This document shows positions 8,273-15,412 of a DNA stretch of 64,000 bases, one piece after another. The notes under the pieces are model-generated. The model was given only the letters and a program-made list of their open reading frames with translations. It ran no database searches and was not told the DNA's origin. The stretch's first letter is position 1, and each line of letters begins with the position of its first letter. The stretch is from the NCBI RefSeq assembly GCF_000971155.1, contig NZ_BBLX01000001.1, positions 408,185-472,184 of the forward strand. Direction: 5' to 3'. Made by a program: the position numbers and the translations under genes. The stretch comes from Demequina maris. Lineage in GTDB: Bacteria; Actinomycetota; Actinomycetes; Actinomycetales; Demequinaceae.

Positions 8273-8390
8273 CTGCTCTCCTTGTCCGTCCGCCGGGAGG
8301 CGCCGGGGTCCGGCGCGCTGCTCGCATCGTATCGGCGGATCCGCCCGGGAGGCGCGCGGCACCCCCGCGCCGTTGCAGGGGGAACGCAGA

Positions 8391-8417
8391 AGGCCCCGAC
8401 CTTGCGGTCGGGGCCTT
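8391..8417 (-). terminator. Rho-independent terminator of tRNA-Leu
   Basis: AAGGCCCCGAC and GTCGGGGCCTT form an 11-bp stem with a 5-base loop just downstream of the tRNA gene on the minus strand. Confidence 0.75.
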
Positions 8418-8421
8418 CCCT

Positions 8422-8510
8422 TGGTGTCCGAGGGGGGACTTGAACCCCCACGCCCTAATACGGGCACTAGCACCTCAAGCTAGCGCGTCTGCCAATTCCG
8501 CCACCCGGAC
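8422..8510 (-). tRNA. tRNA-Leu (anticodon GAG), CCA encoded
   Basis: On the minus strand the acceptor arm GTCCGGG pairs with CTCGGAC. The D-arm contains GGCGGAATTGGCAGACGC. The anticodon stem CTAGC/GCTAG encloses the loop TTGAGGT with anticodon GAG. A long variable arm (class II tRNA) and a GGTTCAAGT T-arm follow. The 3' CCA is encoded in the DNA. It reads CUC/CUU leucine codons. Confidence 0.96.
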
Positions 8511-8553
8511 AGGTGGTCCGAGGAGCTCTTCCGAGCGCCTCAGCGCGAGAAGA

Positions 8554-8581
8554 ACTTTAGCACGGTCTGACGGGCGCAAAA
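8554..8581 (-). promoter_or_regulatory. Promoter of tRNA-Leu
   Basis: On the minus strand TTTTGC (8581-8576) and TAAAGT (8559-8554) are separated by 16 bases and lie about 45 bases upstream of the mature tRNA 5' end. Confidence 0.5.
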
Positions 8582-8624
8582 TCCACTTGGGGCTCGAACC
8601 ACCGAAAAACAAAGTGATCAGGCG

Positions 8625-8771
8625 TCAGGTGAGCAGGCTGACTCCCCCGGGGCCGACGAGCAGGCCGATGACGATGAGCACGACTCCCCAGAGGATCTGC
8701 TTCTGGAAGATGCGGATCACGCCGAACACGACGAGGATCACCGCGGCGATCCAGAGGATGAAGTCCCACAT
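8625..8771 (-). CDS. GPGG-motif small membrane protein
   Basis: A 48-residue protein consisting of two hydrophobic helices (WDFILWIAAVILVVFGVI and ILWGVVLIVIGLLV) joined by a short basic loop and ending in GPGGVSLLT. This GPGG signature defines a family of tiny actinobacterial membrane proteins of unknown role. The ATG at 8771 is preceded by AAGGAAGGAAC, a strong ribosome binding site, which rules out the longer upstream reading. The 200-base gap to the next gene (8772-8973) holds the divergent promoter area and nothing else I could recognise. Confidence 0.85.
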   Translation of the reverse strand: MWDFILWIAAVILVVFGVIRIFQKQILWGVVLIVIGLLVGPGGVSLLT

Positions 8772-8973
8772 GGTTTGTTCCTTCCTTCGGTTGAGTGCGC
8801 TTTCCCGGGTTGCGCCTCTGACAACCACGCGCGACGCCCCAGGTATTCCCGCTGCTCCGGAACGAGGTGCGCGCGAGGCCGGCCCGCAGGGACCTTGGAC
8901 CCTCGCATCCGGCACCCCGCTGCGTAGCGTGGGAGGTGGTTCCCGGAGCACGCATCTGGCAAGGGGGTCGGCC

Positions 8974-9354
8974 GTGATCGCATCGGGCAGGGACATCGTC
9001 GGGACCGCCTTCTCGGGCGCCGCCGTGGCGCTCGCGTGGGCGCACGCGACAGGGGCGGACTGGCCCCTCGTCGACTCCGCGCGCACCACCGCGGGCCTCG
9101 TCTACGTCATGGGCGTGGCCGCCTGCGCGGGAGGCTCCGCCGAGTCGTTCGAGTCGGACCCGCAGGCCCGGCGGTGGTACCACCGCGTGGGCGGGCTGCT
9201 GAGCATCGTGGCGACGGCCGCGCTCGTGTGGGCGCTCGTCGCCGGCACGACGACCCCGGTCCTCGTGCTGGCATCCGTCGTGGCCGTGAAGTGGCTCCTC
9301 GCGACGGTGCGCCATCTCGTCACCGCCGCTCCTGCCCCCGCCGCGGCCACCTGA
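8974..9354 (+). CDS. Small membrane protein of unknown function
   Basis: A 126-residue protein with four hydrophobic segments (for example FSGAAVALAWAHA and LLSIVATAALVWALVAG), separated by a polar SFESDPQARRWYHR loop. I do not recognise the family. Translation probably begins at the GTG at 8974, which follows a GGGGG stretch at a suitable distance; TAGCGT about 45 bases upstream could be its -10 box. It is convergent with dnaE2. Confidence 0.6.
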   Translation: MIASGRDIVGTAFSGAAVALAWAHATGADWPLVDSARTTAGLVYVMGVAACAGGSAESFESDPQARRWYHRVGGLLSIVATAALVWALVAGTTTPVLVLASVVAVKWLLATVRHLVTAAPAPAAAT

Positions 9355-9404
9355 CGCCGCGCGCCGGTCAACGTCGCCCGGCGCCGCGGTGCTGAGGGTC
9401 CACC

Positions 9405-12400
9405 TCAGCGGAAGTCGCGCGACCGCGACGGCACCTTGAGCGACATGGGCGAGAGGTGCTCGGCGACCAGGTTGGTCGCGCCGTCGGCACGCTCGATGCG
9501 CCCGCGGATGATGAGTGCCGGGGAGCGCCGGGCCACCGCCTGGAACCTCTTCCACACCCCCACCGAGCAGATGACGTTGAGGAAGCCCGTCTCGTCCTCG
9601 AGCGAGATGAACGTGACGCCGCGGGCCGTGCCGGGCCGCTGACGGTGCGTGACCACGCCCGCGACCGTGACGCGCCGCTCCGCCTCGTGCGCGAGCACCT
9701 CGGCGACGCGCAGCACCCCCGCCTTGTCGAGTCCGTCGCGCACGAAGGCCGTCGGGTAACCCTCGACGGACACGCCGGACGCCCACACGTCCGCCACCGC
9801 CTCCTCGACCACGCTCATGCCGGGCAGCGTGGGCGCCTGCGCGCCCGGCACTGTGCCGGGCAGCGTGTCGGGACCCTCGCGCGACAGCACGCCCGAGGCC
9901 CACAGCCCCTCGCGTCGCGTCACCCCGAGATCCTCGAGCGCGCCCGCCGTCGCGAGCGCCTCCCACTGCGCCGTCGACAGCCCCTTCTCGGGCGCCAGCC
10001 CCGACTGCCCCGACACCCCCTTCGGGCGGATGCGGACGCGGCGGGCCATGTCGTGCAGGTCCGCGAACGGGCGCTCGGCGCGCGCCGCGACGATGGCGGC
10101 CGCGGCATCGTCCCCGAGGCCGCGCACCGCGCCGAGGCCCATCCGCACCGCGAGCTTAGAGTCGACGCGGACGAGCCGGGCCATCTCCTCGCGCCGCTCC
10201 CCCGGCGGCGCGAACGGCACGGCGAGCGCCTCGACCCGCGCGAGCACCTCGGAGCGGACCACGCAGGGGCGCAGGATCGCCTGACCGTGGCGGCGCGCGT
10301 CCGCCGCGAGCGACTGCGGCGAGTAGAAGCCCATGGGCTGAGCGGCGAGCAGGCCCGCGTAGAACGCGGCGGGCCGGTGCACCTTGAGCCAGCTCGAGGC
10401 GTAGACGAGGTACGCGAACGAGAACGAGTGCGACTCGGGGAAGCCGAAGTCCGCGAACGCCTTGAGCTTGTCGAAGATCTGATGGGCGACGTCCGCGGGG
10501 ATGCCGCGCTCGTTCGCGCCCACCATGAAGCGCGCCCGCAGCGCCTCCATGCGCTCGGGGCTGCGCTTGGAGCCCATCGCGCGGCGCAGCTGGTCCGCGA
10601 GGGCGCCGTCGAAGCCGGCCGCGTCCATCGCCATCTGCATGAGCTGCTCCTGGAACAGCGGCACGCCGAGCGTCTTGCCGAGCGACCGCTCCAGCAGCGG
10701 GTGGAGGTAGGTGACCTTCTCGCGGCCGCGCGCCCGGTTGATGTACGGGTGCACGGAGCCGCCCTGGATCGGGCCCGGACGGATGAGCGCGACCTCGATG
10801 ACGATGTCGTAGAAGCGCCGGGGCCGCAGGCGCGGCAGGGTCGCCATCTGGGCGCGGGACTCGACCTGGAACACGCCCACGGTGTCGGCTGCGCACAGCA
10901 GGTCGTAGACCTCCGGGTCCTCCTGCGGCAGCGAGTGCAGGCCGAGGTCCTCGCCGCGGGTCTCCTGCAGGTAGCGGAACGCGTACTTGAGGGCGGACAG
11001 CATGCCGAGGCCGAGCAGGTCGAACTTCACCAGGCCGGCGTCGGCGCAGTCGTCCTTGTCCCACTGGAGGACGGTGCGGCCGGGCATGCGCGCCCACTCG
11101 ACCGGGCACACGTCGATGACGGGCCGGTCGCACAGCACCATGCCGCCGGGGTGGATGCCGAGGTGGCGCGGCAGGCGCAGGAAGCGGTCCGCGAGCGCGA
11201 GGACGTTGTCGGGGATGTGGTCGAGCTCCTGCGCGGGCGGAGGCTCGGGCCACATCGCGTCGCGCTGCTTCGCCGCCCACTCCTCCTCCTGCTGCGGGGA
11301 CATCCGCAGCGTGCTCCACCGGTCGATCGACTTGGACCACGCGTCCTGCTGGCCCACGTCGAAGCCGAGCGCCCGCGCCGCGTCCCGGACCGCCGAGCGC
11401 GGCCGGTACTGGATGACGTTCGCGACCATGGCCGCGTTGATGCGCCCGAAGCGCGAGAAGACGTACTGGATGACCTCCTCGCGACGGTCCGACTCGATGT
11501 CGACGTCGATGTCCGGCGGCCCGTCGCGCTCGGGCGCGAGGAAGCGCTCGAACAGCAGCCCGTGGGTGACCGCGTCCACCGCGGTGACGCCGAGCGCGAA
11601 GCACACGGCGCTGTTGGCCGCCGAGCCGCGCCCCTGGCACAGGATGTCCGCGCGCCGGCAGAACGCCACGATGTCGTGGACGATCAGGAAGTAGCCGGGG
11701 AAGTCGAGCGCCTCGATGACGGCGAGCTCGTGCTCGATCTGCCGCCAGGCGCCCTTGACCCGCTCCGCGTCGGGCGGCCCGTAGCGCTCGCGCGCGCCCC
11801 GGTACGTGAGCTCGCGCAGCCACGTGGCCTCGGTGTGGCCGGGCGGCACGGGGTACGGCGGCAGGTTCGGCGCGACCAGGTCGAGGTCGAAGGCGCACTC
11901 GGCGGCCAGCCGCGCCGCGGTCGCGACGGCCTGCGGGTGGCGGCGGTGCCGGAACAGCATCTCCCCCGCGCTGCGCAGGTGCTGGCCGGGCGAGCCGGGC
12001 AGCCAGCCGTCCATGTCGTCGAGCGAGGACCGCGCGCGCACCGCGGCGAGCGCGCCGGCGAGGTCCGCGTCGCGCGGGGTCGCGTAGTGCGCGTTGGTGG
12101 TCGCGACGAGCGGCAGGCCCGCGTCGAAGGCCAGGTCCGCCAGCGCCGCGTTGACCTCGGAGTCGAAGGGCGAGCCCGTGTCCGTGACCTCCACCGCGAC
12201 GCCCTCGCGGCCGAACAGCGCGACGAGCCGGTCGAGCTCGGCCCGCGCCGCCGCGTGCCCCTCCCGGGAGACGCCGGCCGGCCCCGGGCCGCCGAGGCCC
12301 GTGAGCGCGGCGCGCACCGGGCCCTTGCGGCAGCCGGTGAGCACGAGCAGGTCCCCGCCTCCCGCCTCGGCGAGCATCTCGAGCGTGTAGCGGGCGAGGC

Positions 12401-12776
12401 CCTTCTCCCCGGTCGCGAGGTGCGCCATGCCGATCGCGTGGCTGAGCCGCGAGTAGCCGCTCGCGCCGCGCGCGAGCACGACGAGGTGGGACGCGCGCGG
12501 GTCGGGCACGCCGGTGGGCGGGTCGAGCACGGGCCGCCCGCCCGGGCCGTCCGCGGCGAGGCTGAGCTCCGCCCCGAACACCGTGGGCAGGCCGATCTCC
12601 CGGGCCGCGCCCGCGAAGCGCACCGCGCCGTACAGGCCGTCGTGGTCGGTGATCGCGAGCGCGCTGAGGCCCAGCCGGCCCGCCTCCGCCGCCATCTCCT
12701 CCGGCTGGCTCGCGCCGTCGAGGAAGCTGAAGGCGCTGTGGGAGTGGAGCTCGGCGTACTCGGGGACGTCAGTCAT
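9405..12776 (-). CDS. dnaE2: Error-prone DNA polymerase DnaE2
   Basis: The 1123-residue protein is a C-family DNA polymerase of the DnaE2 (ImuC) branch, which copies damaged DNA during SOS mutagenesis. It has an N-terminal PHP domain (ELHSHSAFSFLDGAS, HDGLYG), the polymerase active site with acidic residues PDIDVDIESDR near residue 420, and a C-terminal OB fold around residues 1035-1100 (VTVAGVVTHRQRP). It is the last gene of the imuA-imuB-dnaE2 operon and its ATG at 12776 overlaps the imuB stop by 8 bases. It is shorter than replicative DnaE1 and lacks that protein's C-terminal tail, as is usual for DnaE2. Confidence 0.96.
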   Translation of the reverse strand: MTDVPEYAELHSHSAFSFLDGASQPEEMAAEAGRLGLSALAITDHDGLYGAVRFAGAAREIGLPTVFGAELSLAADGPGGRPVLDPPTGVPDPRASHLVVLARGASGYSRLSHAIGMAHLATGEKGLARYTLEMLAEAGGGDLLVLTGCRKGPVRAALTGLGGPGPAGVSREGHAAARAELDRLVALFGREGVAVEVTDTGSPFDSEVNAALADLAFDAGLPLVATTNAHYATPRDADLAGALAAVRARSSLDDMDGWLPGSPGQHLRSAGEMLFRHRRHPQAVATAARLAAECAFDLDLVAPNLPPYPVPPGHTEATWLRELTYRGARERYGPPDAERVKGAWRQIEHELAVIEALDFPGYFLIVHDIVAFCRRADILCQGRGSAANSAVCFALGVTAVDAVTHGLLFERFLAPERDGPPDIDVDIESDRREEVIQYVFSRFGRINAAMVANVIQYRPRSAVRDAARALGFDVGQQDAWSKSIDRWSTLRMSPQQEEEWAAKQRDAMWPEPPPAQELDHIPDNVLALADRFLRLPRHLGIHPGGMVLCDRPVIDVCPVEWARMPGRTVLQWDKDDCADAGLVKFDLLGLGMLSALKYAFRYLQETRGEDLGLHSLPQEDPEVYDLLCAADTVGVFQVESRAQMATLPRLRPRRFYDIVIEVALIRPGPIQGGSVHPYINRARGREKVTYLHPLLERSLGKTLGVPLFQEQLMQMAMDAAGFDGALADQLRRAMGSKRSPERMEALRARFMVGANERGIPADVAHQIFDKLKAFADFGFPESHSFSFAYLVYASSWLKVHRPAAFYAGLLAAQPMGFYSPQSLAADARRHGQAILRPCVVRSEVLARVEALAVPFAPPGERREEMARLVRVDSKLAVRMGLGAVRGLGDDAAAAIVAARAERPFADLHDMARRVRIRPKGVSGQSGLAPEKGLSTAQWEALATAGALEDLGVTRREGLWASGVLSREGPDTLPGTVPGAQAPTLPGMSVVEEAVADVWASGVSVEGYPTAFVRDGLDKAGVLRVAEVLAHEAERRVTVAGVVTHRQRPGTARGVTFISLEDETGFLNVICSVGVWKRFQAVARRSPALIIRGRIERADGATNLVAEHLSPMSLKVPSRSRDFR

Positions 12777-14496
12777 AGACGGCCTCCAGCCGCCACTCGC
12801 CGCCGCCGTACGCGAGCAGCACCGCGGTCACCGTGTCCTCGCCGTCGCGCAGCGCGACCTGGAGGTACGCGCTCCGCGACGCGTCCTCGGACCACCAGCG
12901 CTCGGACACCGGCCAGGGCCCCGCCCACGACTCGACCGGACGGGGACGGTCCCACACCGGCCCCTCGACCCGGCCGACGTGACCCGAGGAGGGGTGCCGG
13001 TTGGCGGCCTGCGCGCGCTCGTCGGACGGGTCCGCCTCGATCCGCACCCAGGTGGGCGAGGCGCTCACCGCGAGGCGCCGGCTGATGGTGACCGGCGCGC
13101 CGCCCGCGTCGAGCACGAGCGCCGGCCGCGCGGCAGGCGGCACGGTGGCGGGCGGCGGGTCGGGGATGCGCCCCGGCCACGGATGCGCGATCGCGCGGGC
13201 GGGGGGCGCCTCCTGGCCCCAGGGCGCGAGGTGCGCCCTGTCGCGGGGAGAGCGTCCGCCCTGCTCGGCGACCGCGAGCACGCCCTCGAGGCCGAGCAGC
13301 CCCTGGACGCGCTCGAGGGCACGATGCGCGCGCGAGTCCGCGCCCGACACCCCGCCCCACAGGTAGGCCTGCTCGGCACCGAGCGGCACCACGTCCTCGG
13401 CGACCAGGCCGAGTGACACGAGCGGCGAGGGCTCCGGCACGCCGCCCGCCGGCCCGACGCCCGGGCGGTGGGCCGCGCCGGGCCCGCCCGCCGTGCCCGA
13501 CAGCCAGCCCTCGAGCTGCCAGCGCACGCGGTCCGTCATGTGCCGCGCGAACGCGCCGGCGCGGGTGCCGACGTCCGTGCGCCACACGCGCTCGAGCTCC
13601 TGGCCCTTCTCCGTGCGGGCGGTGATGCGCACGCGCCCGCAGCGCATGCCGGCGTCGAGCAGGGCGCGGTCGAGGGCCGCGGCCGCCTCCTTGGCGACGT
13701 GGACGAGCTGCTCGATGCGCTCCGCCGGGTCCTCGAACACGTGCTCGACGGCGATGTCCTCCTCGGTGCGGCGCAGCACCGGCGGGGCGAGGTCCTCCCC
13801 CGACGCGAGCCGGTGCGCCCACACCCCCACGGGCCCGAAGCGCGCGAGCACGTCCGCGAACGGCAGCGCCGCGAGGTCGCCCAGCGTGACGATGCCCAGC
13901 CGCGTGAGCACGCTCGCGAGGCGCTCGACCTCCTGCCGCTGCGCGCGTTCCATGGCCGCGAGCGCGAGCGAGTCGACGGGCGCGGGCGCGAGGTACTCCC
14001 GCGAGGCCCCGGCGGGGACCACCTCGGACGAGCGGGCCGCGAGCACGGCCGCGAGCAGCCCGTCCGCGGCGCCGACCGCGCACTCGATGCCGGCGTGCTC
14101 GGCGACGGCGGTGACGAGCGCCTCCGCGAGCGCCTCCTCCGAGCCGTGGAAGCGGGCCGCGCCGTCCGCGGGGATGATCATGAGCCCGGGACGGGAGATC
14201 TCGACGCCGGAGACGGCCTGCTCGGCGGCGGCCGCGACGGCCTCGAACAGGCGCGAGTCGCGGCCCTCGTCGTGGGGCAGGATCGCAAGCTCGGGGCAGG
14301 CGCGCTGCGCGAGGCGGCGGGTGCTGCCGCGCCGCACCCCGGCGCTGCGCGCGGCGGCCGACACCGCGATCAGCCCGCGCCCGTGCAGGACCGCCGCGGG
14401 CACGTCCGCGCCGAGACCGGCCTCCGTCATCGCGGCGACCACGGGCCAGTCGGGCACCCACAGGACGGCGCGGCGGACGACGGTGATGACGCTCAT
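12769..14496 (-). CDS. imuB: ImuB, catalytically inactive Y-family polymerase
   Basis: A 575-residue Y-family protein that in mycobacteria links DnaE2 to the beta clamp. It begins VVRRAVLWVPDWPVVAA, where active Y-family enzymes have an Asp-x-Asp metal motif, and the later acidic SxDE motif is also absent (SGVEISRPGLMIIP). It is therefore probably an adaptor and not a polymerase. The little-finger region and a long Pro/Ala-rich C-terminus follow. The ATG at 14496 overlaps the imuA stop in an ATGA arrangement, indicating translational coupling. Confidence 0.93.
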   Translation of the reverse strand: MSVITVVRRAVLWVPDWPVVAAMTEAGLGADVPAAVLHGRGLIAVSAAARSAGVRRGSTRRLAQRACPELAILPHDEGRDSRLFEAVAAAAEQAVSGVEISRPGLMIIPADGAARFHGSEEALAEALVTAVAEHAGIECAVGAADGLLAAVLAARSSEVVPAGASREYLAPAPVDSLALAAMERAQRQEVERLASVLTRLGIVTLGDLAALPFADVLARFGPVGVWAHRLASGEDLAPPVLRRTEEDIAVEHVFEDPAERIEQLVHVAKEAAAALDRALLDAGMRCGRVRITARTEKGQELERVWRTDVGTRAGAFARHMTDRVRWQLEGWLSGTAGGPGAAHRPGVGPAGGVPEPSPLVSLGLVAEDVVPLGAEQAYLWGGVSGADSRAHRALERVQGLLGLEGVLAVAEQGGRSPRDRAHLAPWGQEAPPARAIAHPWPGRIPDPPPATVPPAARPALVLDAGGAPVTISRRLAVSASPTWVRIEADPSDERAQAANRHPSSGHVGRVEGPVWDRPRPVESWAGPWPVSERWWSEDASRSAYLQVALRDGEDTVTAVLLAYGGGEWRLEAVYD

Positions 14497-15212
14497 GCCG
14501 CGCCCCCGAGCGCGCGCAGGGACGCCGCCGGGGCGGACGCGCCGCGCCGTGCCGGGGCCCGGACGCCGGCGGCCGCGACGCCGAGCGCCGCCCCCTCGAT
14601 CGGCAGGGTCACGAGCCGCGCGGTGCCGCCGCGGCGCTCCTCGATCCTCACCGTGAGCTCCCGGCCCCGCAGGCGGCCGTCGCCCGCACCGAGCCCGTGC
14701 CAGCGCGAGCCCACCGCGGTGAGCGTGGTGTGGGCGCCCGTCCAGGCCCCCTCGGCGAGGATGACCGTGCCGCGCTCCCGGGCGCGGGAGGCGAGGCGGC
14801 GCCGGTCCGCCTCGGACAGCGCGAGGCGTGGCCCCAGCAGCACCACGTCCATCCCGTCGACGCACGCGCCGGCCGTCGCGGCCGCCTGCGCGCCCGGGTG
14901 GGGCACGAGCGCGAGGCGCGCGAGGTCGAGGCCGCGCCGCGCCGCCGCGACCACCCCGAGGGCGGGCATCCCCACGGCCGCGGTCCACGAGCCCGCCTCC
15001 GAGGCGGCGGCCGCGAGCGCGAGCATGAGCGACGTCGAGCCGGCCACCGCGATCACCTGACCGCGCCGCAGCCCCTGCGGCAGCACCTGGTCGAGCAGCG
15101 GCGTCAGCGGCAGCGTGGGCGCCTCCCAGCGGTCGCGGGTGGTGCCCACCCGCCGCTGGACCCCCGCGAGCGCCTCGCGCGCCCGGGCGATCCTCGCCTC
15201 GGCCGTCTCCAT
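14493..15212 (-). CDS. imuA: ImuA-like RecA-fold accessory protein of SOS mutagenesis
   Basis: A roughly 239-residue protein of the actinobacterial ImuA'/SulA-like group, related to RecA but with a degenerate P-loop (GQVIAVAGSTSLMLALAAA). In mycobacteria this protein recruits ImuB/DnaE2 during damage-induced mutagenesis. METAEARIARAREALAG at 15212 is chosen because GGGAGGCGGGTG lies upstream. An in-frame ATG at 15233 is the alternative; it falls inside a GCATCGTCC motif copy and has no ribosome binding site. Two perfect LexA boxes lie immediately upstream. Confidence 0.85.
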   Translation of the reverse strand: METAEARIARAREALAGVQRRVGTTRDRWEAPTLPLTPLLDQVLPQGLRRGQVIAVAGSTSLMLALAAAASEAGSWTAAVGMPALGVVAAARRGLDLARLALVPHPGAQAAATAGACVDGMDVVLLGPRLALSEADRRRLASRARERGTVILAEGAWTGAHTTLTAVGSRWHGLGAGDGRLRGRELTVRIEERRGGTARLVTLPIEGAALGVAAAGVRAPARRGASAPAASLRALGGAA

Positions 15213-15240
15213 CGCGTCACCCGCCTCCCGCATCGTCCGT

Positions 15241-15268
15241 TCGAACACCTGTTCGAACGTATGTTCGA
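15241..15268 (-). promoter_or_regulatory. Two overlapping LexA (SOS) boxes
   Basis: TCGAACACCTGTTCGA (15241-15256) and TCGAACGTATGTTCGA (15253-15268) both match the actinobacterial LexA site TCGAAC-N4-GTTCGA perfectly and share the central bases 15253-15256. They lie directly upstream of imuA, so the whole imuA-imuB-dnaE2 cassette should be damage-inducible. Confidence 0.93.
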
Positions 15269-15370
15269 TTATGGACCCGCCCTCCGACACTCGGCAAGAC
15301 GCCCGCGGGACGAGGGCGGATGTGCGCGCGGACACCCCGGGAAGGCCCTACGATGGCGTTCCATGTCGAC

Positions 15371-15388
15371 GATGCAAGCGTTTGCATC
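15371..15388 (+). promoter_or_regulatory. LacI-family operator upstream of the alpha-amylase gene
   Basis: GATGCAAGCGTTTGCATC is an almost perfect palindrome with the central CG and GCAA/TTGC half-sites typical of LacI/MalR-type repressors. It sits between a TACGAT -10-like box (about 15349-15354) and the amylase start, a position suited to sugar-responsive repression. No LacI gene is in the window. Confidence 0.75.
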
Positions 15389-15412
15389 GCAACCGATACG
15401 GAGGACGCATCG

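Noticed and set aside
9456..13085. A 1209-codon open frame antisense to dnaE2
   Set aside because: High GC leaves few stop codons in shadow frames. Its translation is Arg/Ala/Val-rich with no motifs, while the opposite strand encodes DnaE2 and ImuB.
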